Assembly: GCA_003647035.1 (NCBI GenBank)
Contig: QMMB01000250.1
Location: 1 to 5,508 of the forward strand
Length of the DNA: 5,508 nt
Origin: Deltaproteobacteria bacterium
GTDB lineage: Bacteria > Myxococcota_A > Polyangia > Polyangiales > Houyiibacteriaceae
Direction of reading: 5' to 3'
Made by a program: the position numbers and the translations under genes. Shown here piece by piece: positions 1 through 5,508 of the stretch. The notes under the pieces are model-generated. The model was given only the letters and a program-made list of their open reading frames with translations. It searched no databases and had not been told where the DNA came from. How positions within the stretch are numbered: position 1 is the stretch's first letter; every line of letters begins with the position of its first letter.

Positions 1-617
1 GGTCGTGTCTCGTCCGCCAGCACACGCACGTTTTTGCCCTGCGCATGCGCCGCACGAATCACTCCCAGCGCCGTGCCGTACCCGCCGGTCGCGAGGGCGC
101 CGGCGTTGCAATGAGTGAGGATCACGGCGTCATCGGGGACCTCAGCTGCGCCGAGCTCACCCATGCGTCGACAGGACGCGACATCCTCGCGATGGATTGC
201 CTCGGCTTCCTCGAGCATCCCTTGATACCGCAGCTCGGGACCGAGGTCGTACACCTTCCCCGCCCTTCGCGACATCCGCGCAATGGCCCAGCCGAGATTG
301 ACGGCGGTCGGGCGGGTGGCGTTGAGAATCCGCCCTGCAGTCCCATTGGCGACCAGAAACATCTGCCCGTCGCCGTGCTCGTCGCGCGCAACCATGGCCA
401 GCGCGTACGCAGCCGCTATCCCGATCGCAGGCGCACCACGGATCACCATATCCCGTATCGCGTCGGCAATCTCGTCCGGCTTTCGGTAGCGGTGATATCG
501 GACTTGCGTGGGCAAGAGCCTTTGGTCGAGCATCACCACATCACGAGTGGCGGGATCAAACTCGACGGCAAACCAATCGGCGCCGCTCAAGGGAGCGCGC
601 GAAAGGCCAGTGCTCAT
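1..617 (-). CDS. mtnA: S-methyl-5-thioribose-1-phosphate isomerase, 3' end cut by window edge
   Basis: MtnA isomerises 5-methylthioribose-1-phosphate to methylthioribulose-1-phosphate in the cytosolic methionine salvage pathway. It is a homologue of the eIF2B alpha/beta/delta family. About 205 residues are visible of a family length near 350. The reverse-strand translation shows the family landmarks in order: MVIRGAPAIGIAAAYA (57-72), NATRPTAVNLGWA (99-111), LTHCNAGALATGGYGTALG (167-185) and ADETR at the edge. Cys170 in THCNAG corresponds to the catalytic cysteine of characterised MtnA proteins; the partner catalytic Asp would lie beyond the edge. The ATG at 617-615 overlaps the gatB stop as ATGA, which suggests translational coupling, and a weak GGA lies 6 nt upstream. 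Methionine salvage has no direct link to tRNA amidation, so the pairing is probably just co-transcription. The identification is firm; only the C-terminus is unseen. Confidence 0.95.
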   Translation of the reverse strand, partial: MSTGLSRAPLSGADWFAVEFDPATRDVVMLDQRLLPTQVRYHRYRKPDEIADAIRDMVIRGAPAIGIAAAYALAMVARDEHGDGQMFLVANGTAGRILNATRPTAVNLGWAIARMSRRAGKVYDLGPELRYQGMLEEAEAIHREDVASCRRMGELGAAEVPDDAVILTHCNAGALATGGYGTALGVIRAAHAQGKNVRVLADETR

Positions 618-2077
618 TGCTCGTCCAGCAGCCGCAGGAGGATCTCGTTGACGGCCTTTGGATTCGCGGCACCCTTGGTCGCCTTCATCACCTGCCCCAC
701 GAAATAGCCGATGACGTTGGTCTTGCCATCCTTGTACTGAGCGACCTGCGAGGGACTAGCGTCGAGGATGCGGCGAATTTCCTCCTCGATGGCGCCTGTG
801 TCGGTGACCTGGGCCAAGCCCTGCTCTTCGATGATCACGTTCGGCGCACTGCCCGTTTCGACCATGACTGCGAACACCTTCTTGGCGATCTTGCCGTTGA
901 TCGTTCCCTCTTCGACAGCGCCTAGGAGCTCTGCAATCGCGCCCGGCGCCACCGGGAACGACGCCGCGAGGCCGTCGGTCGTGACGTGCCGTAGTACCTC
1001 GGCCTGGACGAAGTTGGCGACCTTCTTCCCGGCGTCCTTGCCCTTCTTCCCCGACTGCTCGACAAACAAGCGCGTCGCCTGCTCGAAGTACTTCGCGATC
1101 TCGGGATGGCCCGAGAGCACACCCGCGTCGTAGTCCGTAACGCCGAGCTCTCTTTGCCACCGCTCCCGCTTCGCCGCGGGAAGCTCCGGGAGCGCCGCAC
1201 GGAGCGCCTCGATGCGTTCTTCGGACACTGCAACCGGCGGCAGGTCGGGGTCGGGGAAGTAGCGATAGTCGTGCGCCTCTTCCTTGCTGCGCATCGAAAT
1301 GGTCTTCCCTTGGCCCTCGCTCCAGGTGCGGGTCTCCTGAACGACCGTCCCGCCGTTCTGCAGGACGCCTTCTTGGCGCGCGATCTCGTGCTCGATCGCC
1401 TTCTTGACGAAGCGAAACGAGTTGATGTTCTTGAGTTCCGCTCGCGTGCCGAACTCTTCTTGACCGACTGGGCGAATCGACACGTTCGCATCGCAGCGGA
1501 ACGAGCCCTCCTCGAGGTTACCGTCGTTGACGCCGATGAACATCAGTATGTCGCGGAGTTTCCTCAGGTACGCCTCCGCTTCCTCTGCGCTCCGCAGATC
1601 GGGGTCACTTACGATTTCGACCAAAGGCGTCCCGCCGCGATTGAAATCAACGAGTGTCACCGCGCTCGCACCGGAACCGTGGATGTTCTTCGCCGCGTCT
1701 TCCTCGACGTGAATGCGTGTGATCCCAATCCGCTTCGTCTCCCCGTCGACTTCGATATCGAGATGCCCCTTCCCGTTGAGCGGTAACTCGAATTGCGAGA
1801 TCTGATAGCCCTTGGGCAGGTCCGGGTAGAAGTAATTCTTTCGCGCGAAGACGCTATGTGAGGCGACATCACATTCGAGCGCAAGGCCAGCCTGCACGGC
1901 GAGCTCGATCGCTTTGGCGTTCGGCACCGGCAAGGCACCCGGCAGCGCCAAGCATACTGGACAGGTGTGCGTATTGGGAGGCGCCCCATAATCGGTCGGG
2001 CAGCCGCAGAATAGCTTCGTTCGCGAACGCATTTGGGCGTGCACTTCGAGGCCGATCACGGGCTCATAGGCGGTCAT
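614..2077 (-). CDS. gatB: Asp-tRNA(Asn)/Glu-tRNA(Gln) amidotransferase subunit B
   Basis: GatB is the tRNA-binding kinase subunit of cytosolic GatCAB. It uses ATP to activate the misacylated Glu or Asp on tRNA, and ammonia delivered from GatA then amidates it. The 487-residue length is normal for the family. Visible landmarks are GLEVHAQ (9-15), a Cys4 zinc-type set C24/C26/C39/C42, NYFYPDLPKGYQISQF (81-96), the acidic E125/E126 and E154 region expected to hold metal, ELKNINSF (214-221) and DYRYFPDPDLPP (270-281). A YqeY-like C-terminal domain ends with GQVMKATKGAANP (461-473). A lysine-rich stretch (GKKGKDAGKK) lies in the helical region. The ATG at 2077 is the earliest start possible, because an in-frame TAA lies at 2089-2087. 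No Shine-Dalgarno sequence is seen before it. The gene is separated from gatCA by a divergently oriented cyclase gene and overlaps mtnA downstream. Confidence 0.98.
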   Translation of the reverse strand: MTAYEPVIGLEVHAQMRSRTKLFCGCPTDYGAPPNTHTCPVCLALPGALPVPNAKAIELAVQAGLALECDVASHSVFARKNYFYPDLPKGYQISQFELPLNGKGHLDIEVDGETKRIGITRIHVEEDAAKNIHGSGASAVTLVDFNRGGTPLVEIVSDPDLRSAEEAEAYLRKLRDILMFIGVNDGNLEEGSFRCDANVSIRPVGQEEFGTRAELKNINSFRFVKKAIEHEIARQEGVLQNGGTVVQETRTWSEGQGKTISMRSKEEAHDYRYFPDPDLPPVAVSEERIEALRAALPELPAAKRERWQRELGVTDYDAGVLSGHPEIAKYFEQATRLFVEQSGKKGKDAGKKVANFVQAEVLRHVTTDGLAASFPVAPGAIAELLGAVEEGTINGKIAKKVFAVMVETGSAPNVIIEEQGLAQVTDTGAIEEEIRRILDASPSQVAQYKDGKTNVIGYFVGQVMKATKGAANPKAVNEILLRLLDEQ

Positions 2078-2085
2078 GACGGCCG

Positions 2086-2091
2086 GTTATA
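2086..2091 (-). promoter_or_regulatory. possible -10 element (TATAAC) just upstream of gatB
   Basis: Read on the minus strand, TATAAC matches the sigma-70 -10 consensus at five of six positions and ends 8 nt before the gatB ATG. A start site 6-7 nt downstream would give an almost leaderless mRNA, which would fit the missing Shine-Dalgarno sequence. No -35 hexamer is recognisable at the right distance (GTGGCC sits there), so this is weak. Confidence 0.2.
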
Positions 2092-2135
2092 GCGCACCGC
2101 GGACAGAAGGCCACGCTGTGTAAACCCTAGATACA

Positions 2136-2165
2136 TTGGCATTTCGCCACGGATTTACCCATCAT
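2136..2165 (+). promoter_or_regulatory. weak candidate promoter of the cyclase gene
   Basis: TTGGCA (2136-2141) matches the -35 consensus at five of six positions. Eighteen bases later, CATCAT (2160-2165) matches the -10 consensus at four of six. Transcription would begin near 2172, a few bases before the ATG at 2180. In that case the transcript would lack the left arm of the inverted repeat at 2155-2177, and the repeat would act as DNA rather than RNA. This is only a reading of weak consensus matches. Confidence 0.15.
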
Positions 2166-2177
2166 GAAACAGGGTAA
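2155..2177 (+). repeat. inverted repeat TTACCC-N11-GGGTAA before the cyclase start
   Basis: TTACCC (2155-2160) and GGGTAA (2172-2177) are perfect 6-bp complements separated by 11 bases; a T-G wobble (2154/2178) could extend the stem to seven pairs. The right arm contains the only Shine-Dalgarno-like bases (AGGG, 2171-2174) for the ATG at 2180. If transcribed, the hairpin would hide the ribosome-binding site; as DNA, the palindrome could be an operator with arms about 17 bp apart centre to centre. A chance match of this size is possible. Confidence 0.35.
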
Positions 2178-2179
2178 GA

Positions 2180-3724
2180 ATGCCTTTGGAGTCTAGGCAG
2201 GGGGAAAATACGCCCGGGACCTTTCGGGTCCTGGTGGTGGACGACAGCGCGGCGATTCGTCGGCATGTCGTGCAGAAGCTCGAACCGATGAGCTTCCACA
2301 TCACCGAAGCGAGCTCCGGTGAAGAAGCGCTCGACCTCACACTCGAGCAAACGTTCGACCTAGTCGTGAGCGACATCGAGATGGACGCGATTACCGGCGT
2401 CCAACTGTGCCGAGTCTTCCGGGCCGATCCCAGCATGGCCGACATTGGATTCGTGCTGCTGACCGCTGCGAAGGAAGCCACCACGCGCTTCTGGGGCCGC
2501 AACGCGGGTGCCGACGTGTATCTCGCGAAGGAACAGATGGATGAGAAGCTGCTGCCAGCGGTCGAAGCGCTGATGAAAGGCCGCACTCCGCGAGACAGCA
2601 TCCGGCCCGAGCTCAACGGAACGCCGCTCGAACGGGTCAGCGCCGTGCTAGACCACCACCTCTTCGACGTCGTCGTGCAGTCCGAGGTCCGCCGCTTGAT
2701 GGACCACGCGCACGATCGAATCGAATTTGCAGACAAGGTGCTGGAGCTCGCGGCCGAAGTCATCGGCTGCCCCTATCTGGTTCTTCATCTTCTTGGGCCT
2801 GGCGGACCGACCTATTCGATCCGCGCGCGCGGACCGTGGCCCAAGGGTAAAGCGACGGCGGGGCTGGCGGCCCTTGCGATCCCAGAGAGGAGCGCGGATG
2901 CGACCCACACGACCGTCGTGGATGATCCGAAATTCGGCACGGGCCAAACCGTCATCGCCGGCCGCTCCATCACCTGCGAAATTCGGGCGAGAGACGAACC
3001 GCTAGGCGCCCTGCAGGTCTTCGGTGGAACCAACTGTTGCGCAGAGACCGACGTTCGAAGCCTAAAGCTCATTACCGAGGCGCTGGGCGTGGTCGTGAAA
3101 TCTCTTTTCCTCATGGAAGAAACGCAACTCCTGGCACTGACGGACGGCCTCACGGGACTATACAATCGCCGCCATGCCAGCAAGCGCCTAGAGGAAGAGA
3201 TTGCCCGAGCACGCCGCAACGGCACGGGGCTCTGCGTAGCGATGTGCGACGTTGACCACTTCAAAGCGATCAACGACGAGTTCGGACACAGCGCCGGCGA
3301 CCATGTGCTTCAGGGAATTGCCAACTCCCTGACGGAATACGTTCGCCGAAACGACATCGTCTCGCGCTGGGGTGGCGAAGAGTTCCTCGTGATCTTCTCC
3401 GAAATCAAGCTTACCGCAGCGCGGATCGTCGCCGAACGGCTGCGGGGCCGACTTGCGAGCACCCCGCAGGTCGAAGGCGGCCCCGAAAAGATCAGCGTCA
3501 GCATTGGGCTGGCGATGCTCGGCCAAGGTGTCACGGCGGACGCGCTGATCGAGCAAGCCGACCAAGCACTCTACCGCGCGAAAGCTCGAGGCCGAAACCG
3601 CGTCGAGGTCGCCGGCGAAGAACGGCGTAGCATGCCATCGACCGTCATAGAGAAGCAGGGCGGCGCAAAGCGGAGGTCCCTCCCCGCCAAGCCGACCGAG
3701 GCCAAGCAGGCAGACACGAAATAG
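2180..3724 (+). CDS. response regulator diguanylate cyclase, REC-GAF-like-GGDEF
   Basis: This 514-residue cytosolic protein is predicted to join two GTP into the second messenger c-di-GMP. There is no signal peptide or membrane segment. An N-terminal receiver domain (about 15-132) has the acidic pair D21/D22, phosphoacceptor D65 (VVSDIEM), T95 and K117. A middle region (about 175-310) resembles a GAF domain, ending in a helix that leads into the catalytic part. The GGDEF domain (about 318-478) begins with DGLTGLYNRR (322-331). D357, N365, D374 and E400 match the PleD metal and guanine residues, and GGEEF is at 398-402. RRND (389-392) is the RxxD product-inhibition site. The last 35 residues are basic and probably disordered. 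The start at 2180 is fixed by an in-frame TGA at 2165. The gene is divergent from gatB and convergent with gatA. It resembles PleD-type cyclases, but the GAF-like region replaces the second receiver. The partner kinase and the GAF ligand are unknown. Confidence 0.93.
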   Translation: MPLESRQGENTPGTFRVLVVDDSAAIRRHVVQKLEPMSFHITEASSGEEALDLTLEQTFDLVVSDIEMDAITGVQLCRVFRADPSMADIGFVLLTAAKEATTRFWGRNAGADVYLAKEQMDEKLLPAVEALMKGRTPRDSIRPELNGTPLERVSAVLDHHLFDVVVQSEVRRLMDHAHDRIEFADKVLELAAEVIGCPYLVLHLLGPGGPTYSIRARGPWPKGKATAGLAALAIPERSADATHTTVVDDPKFGTGQTVIAGRSITCEIRARDEPLGALQVFGGTNCCAETDVRSLKLITEALGVVVKSLFLMEETQLLALTDGLTGLYNRRHASKRLEEEIARARRNGTGLCVAMCDVDHFKAINDEFGHSAGDHVLQGIANSLTEYVRRNDIVSRWGGEEFLVIFSEIKLTAARIVAERLRGRLASTPQVEGGPEKISVSIGLAMLGQGVTADALIEQADQALYRAKARGRNRVEVAGEERRSMPSTVIEKQGGAKRRSLPAKPTEAKQADTK

Positions 3725-3728
3725 CCGC

Positions 3729-5195
3729 TCAACCGAGCCCGGCAGGCCGGGACTCGAGCAGCCCACATTCGTCTTCGACCACTTGTCCAGCGCTGCAGAG
3801 CAGCTCTTCTTCGAAGGGAGGGGCTACCAGCTGGATGCCTATGGGAAGCCCAGAGGCGGAGAGCCCACACGGCGTGCTGATGGCGGGTAAGCCCGCAAGG
3901 CTCGGCGGCAAAGTGAAGATGTCTGCGAGATACATATCGAGCGGGTTGCCCGTCTTTTCGCCGAGCGCGAACGCCGGCGTCGGTGTGGTCGGGGTGCACA
4001 CCACGTCGCAGCTCTCGAATGCGGTGTCGTAGTCGCGCCGGATCAGCGTACGGACCCGCTGCGCCTTGAGATAGAAAGCGTCGTAGTAGCCAGCCGACAG
4101 CGCGTAGGTTCCGAGCATGATGCGCCGTCGAACCTCAGGGCCGAAACCCTGCGCCCTCGTTTGAGTGTACGTGTCCGCGAGATCTTCGCCCGGAACCCGC
4201 AAGCCGTACCGAATGCCGTCAAATCGAGCGAGATTGCTCGACGCCTCGGCGGTGGCGATCAGATAGTAGACCGAGACTGCGTGCTTGGCATGAGGGAGCG
4301 ATACGTCCACCAAGGTTGCACCCTGCTTTTCGAGCGCGCTCAATGCAACTTCGACTCCGGTGCCAACGTCGGCGTCCTGAAGTCCGTCGAGGAGGTCGCG
4401 AACCACGCCCACGCGCAGGCCCTGGACGCCGTGGTCACACGCGGCGACGTACTCACCCGCATCGCGGTCAGCCGAAGTCGCGTCCCGGCGGTCATGACCA
4501 GCAATCACCTGAAGCAGCTGCGAGGCCTCGCGCACCGAGCGAGCCATCGGCCCGATTTGATCGAGGGACGACGCAAAGGCGACGAGCCCGTACCGGGACA
4601 CTCTCCCATACGTGGGCTTGATCGCGGTGATACCGCAAAACGCTGCCGGCTGTCGCACCGAGCCGCCGGTATCGCTGCCAAGCGCCAACGGGGCCAACCC
4701 GGCGGCGGTTGCGCACGCGGAACCACCTGAGGAACCACCTGGTGCGCGATCCAATGCCCACGGATTGTGCACGTTCGCGAAGGACGAATTCTCGTTGGAC
4801 GAACCCATCGCGAACTCGTCGAGGTTCGTCTTGCCGAGGATCACAGCACCGGACGCCCTCAACGCCTCCACCACGTGGGCGTCGTACGGCGGAACGTAGT
4901 CGCCGAGGATCTGCGAGGCGCAGGTCGTACGAAGCCCGCGGGTGCAGAGGTTGTCTTTCAGCGCAATGGGCACACCGGCCAATGGGCCGAGCTCTTCGCC
5001 CGCATCTCGCGCGCGGTCGACCTGTGCCGCCGCGGCAAGTGCGCCCTCGTGGTCGATGCTGAGAAAGCAGGAAAGCGTCGGGTTGAGCGTCTCGGCGCGG
5101 GCGAGGTACGCACGCGTGACATCCACCGCACTAGTGCCGCCCGTGACGACCTCCTCGCGGATCTCGAAGGCGCTCCGCCAGGGCAACTCAGTCAT
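3729..5195 (-). CDS. gatA: Asp-tRNA(Asn)/Glu-tRNA(Gln) amidotransferase subunit A
   Basis: GatA is the glutaminase subunit of GatCAB. It releases ammonia from glutamine (or asparagine) and channels it to GatB. It belongs to the amidase-signature family, and the 488-residue length is typical. Counting from the ATG at 5195, the catalytic triad is K80 (GVPIALKDN), S155 in PGGSSGGSA and S179 in GSDTGGSVRQPA, with spacings of 75 and 24 identical to known GatA. GKTNLDEFAMGSSNENS (about 121-137) and the C-terminal GLPIGIQLVAP are also family signatures. The ATG at 5195 overlaps the gatC stop by one base (TGATG), and GAGG 7 nt upstream supports it. A GTG one codon earlier (5198) would give 489 residues but leaves only 4 nt to the same GAGG. 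The 3' end meets the cyclase stop tail-to-tail with a 4-bp gap. Confidence 0.98.
   Translation of the reverse strand: MTELPWRSAFEIREEVVTGGTSAVDVTRAYLARAETLNPTLSCFLSIDHEGALAAAAQVDRARDAGEELGPLAGVPIALKDNLCTRGLRTTCASQILGDYVPPYDAHVVEALRASGAVILGKTNLDEFAMGSSNENSSFANVHNPWALDRAPGGSSGGSACATAAGLAPLALGSDTGGSVRQPAAFCGITAIKPTYGRVSRYGLVAFASSLDQIGPMARSVREASQLLQVIAGHDRRDATSADRDAGEYVAACDHGVQGLRVGVVRDLLDGLQDADVGTGVEVALSALEKQGATLVDVSLPHAKHAVSVYYLIATAEASSNLARFDGIRYGLRVPGEDLADTYTQTRAQGFGPEVRRRIMLGTYALSAGYYDAFYLKAQRVRTLIRRDYDTAFESCDVVCTPTTPTPAFALGEKTGNPLDMYLADIFTLPPSLAGLPAISTPCGLSASGLPIGIQLVAPPFEEELLCSAGQVVEDECGLLESRPAGLG
3735..3755. other. GC-rich hairpin at the cyclase/gatA convergent junction
   Basis: CCCGG (3738-3742) and CCGGG (3747-3751) pair around a CAGG loop, and GAG/CTC extends the stem past one bulged A. 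It lies 10 nt after the cyclase stop, inside the last codons of gatA. No T-run follows on either strand, so it does not qualify as a normal intrinsic terminator. It could still slow polymerase or mark a 3' end processed by RNase. Confidence 0.2.
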
Positions 5196-5497
5196 CACTC
5201 GACCTCGAGGACCAGAGGCACCGCAAAACCCCCCGAGTCGCTCTCGGGAGCTTGCTCGAGGATCTCGGCGCGATCGCTACACCGATCCGGCACATCCGGC
5301 CTCATCGGCGCGTCCATCGGGATCGAGTGGAACGTCGGAGGCACATCGGAAACGTCGAGCTCGTCGAGCCCCTCCATGTATCCGAGAATCGCGTCCAGCT
5401 GCTCCTGCATCTGCCGCGCTTCCGGATCAGACAGCGTCAGCCTAGCCAGCTTCGCGACGTGCAAAACCTGTTCGAGAGTGATTTTCGGATCCGCCAT
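5195..5497 (-). CDS. gatC: Asp-tRNA(Asn)/Glu-tRNA(Gln) amidotransferase subunit C
   Basis: GatC is the small non-catalytic subunit that wraps around the GatA-GatB interface and stabilises the complex. The 100-residue product has the usual family pattern. The N-terminal helix segment ITLEQVLHVAKLARLTLSD (6-24) is followed by the second helix with LDAILGYMEGLDELDVSDV (34-52) and PTFHSIP. A short C-terminal strand, GGFAVPLVLE, matches the family ending G-x-F-x-V-P-x-V-L-E. The ATG at 5497 gives the normal GatC N-terminus. No clear Shine-Dalgarno is visible in the 11 bases available before it. It is the first gene of the visible minus-strand series; its promoter, or a further upstream gene, lies beyond the right edge. 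Its stop overlaps the gatA start. Confidence 0.96.
   Translation of the reverse strand: MADPKITLEQVLHVAKLARLTLSDPEARQMQEQLDAILGYMEGLDELDVSDVPPTFHSIPMDAPMRPDVPDRCSDRAEILEQAPESDSGGFAVPLVLEVE
5203..5206 (-). promoter_or_regulatory. ribosome-binding site deciding the gatA start
   Basis: GAGG on the minus strand, inside the last codons of gatC, lies 7 nt before ATG 5195 and 4 nt before GTG 5198. The normal spacing favours the ATG. The site is within the coding end of gatC, so translation of gatA is likely coupled to that of gatC. Confidence 0.5.
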
Positions 5498-5508
5498 CGG
5501 CCGCCGAA

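Noticed and set aside
45..707. A 220-codon plus-strand open frame opposite mtnA and the end of gatB
   Set aside because: It lies antisense to clearly conserved MtnA and GatB coding sequence. The translation is low in complexity and resembles no family; it is a GC-rich shadow frame.
1106..1786. A 226-codon plus-strand open frame inside gatB
   Set aside because: It is fully antisense to conserved GatB motifs and has no domain of its own or credible ribosome-binding site, as expected by chance in GC-rich DNA.
2130..2155. Possible sigma-54 promoter (TTGGCA...GC) before the cyclase
   Set aside because: The GG and GC dinucleotides do not have the required -24/-12 spacing.
2164..2196. A 10-codon frame (MKQGKNAFGV) overlapping the cyclase start, a possible leader peptide
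   Set aside because: It is too short to tell from chance, has no Shine-Dalgarno sequence, and most of it overlaps the real start codon region.
3735..3755. Hairpin as an intrinsic terminator for the cyclase or gatA
   Set aside because: There is no T-run on either strand, and the stem lies inside gatA coding sequence. It is kept only as a low-confidence structural note.
4161..4730. A 189-codon plus-strand open frame inside gatA
   Set aside because: It is antisense to the GatA catalytic region, and its composition follows from the complementary codons.
4719..4742. Tandem 12-bp direct repeat (GGAACCACCTGA/GGAACCACCTGG)
   Set aside because: It encodes the repeated Gly-Gly-Ser-Ser amidase signature PGGSSGGS of GatA, so protein conservation explains it.

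Overview
This is a 5.5 kb stretch of a GC-rich bacterial chromosome, tightly packed and without mobile elements, RNA genes or CRISPR. It carries the three subunits of the glutamyl-/aspartyl-tRNA amidotransferase (gatC, gatA, gatB), the methionine-salvage gene mtnA (cut by the left edge), and a diguanylate cyclase. The base composition, the GatCAB set and a REC-GAF-GGDEF signalling protein suggest a Gram-negative, perhaps deltaproteobacterial/myxobacterial, genome. That placement is an impression from protein style, not a proof.

Layout, from the right edge leftwards on the minus strand: gatC (5195-5497) runs directly into gatA (3729-5195), with stop and start overlapping. Next comes a gene in the opposite direction, a plus-strand REC-GAF-GGDEF diguanylate cyclase (2180-3724). 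Its stop lies 4 bp from the gatA stop. The minus-strand series then resumes with gatB (614-2077), whose stop overlaps the start of mtnA (1-617) as ATGA. The 102 bp between gatB and the cyclase is the only real intergenic space. It must hold the cyclase promoter and any separate gatB promoter, and it contains an inverted repeat that covers the cyclase ribosome-binding region.

Functionally, GatCAB converts misacylated Glu-tRNA(Gln) and/or Asp-tRNA(Asn) to the correctly amidated tRNA, and the key catalytic and metal-site residues I checked in GatA and GatB are present. The cyclase has an intact phosphoacceptor, GGEEF active site and RxxD inhibitory site, so it should make c-di-GMP under phosphorylation and product control. 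MtnA acts in methylthioadenosine recycling.

Nothing here looks like a wholly new system. The most noteworthy point is the architecture: the usual gatCAB run is split by a convergent signalling gene with almost no spacer. If gatCA transcription continues to gatB-mtnA, this would be a noncontiguous operon with an antisense gene nested in it.
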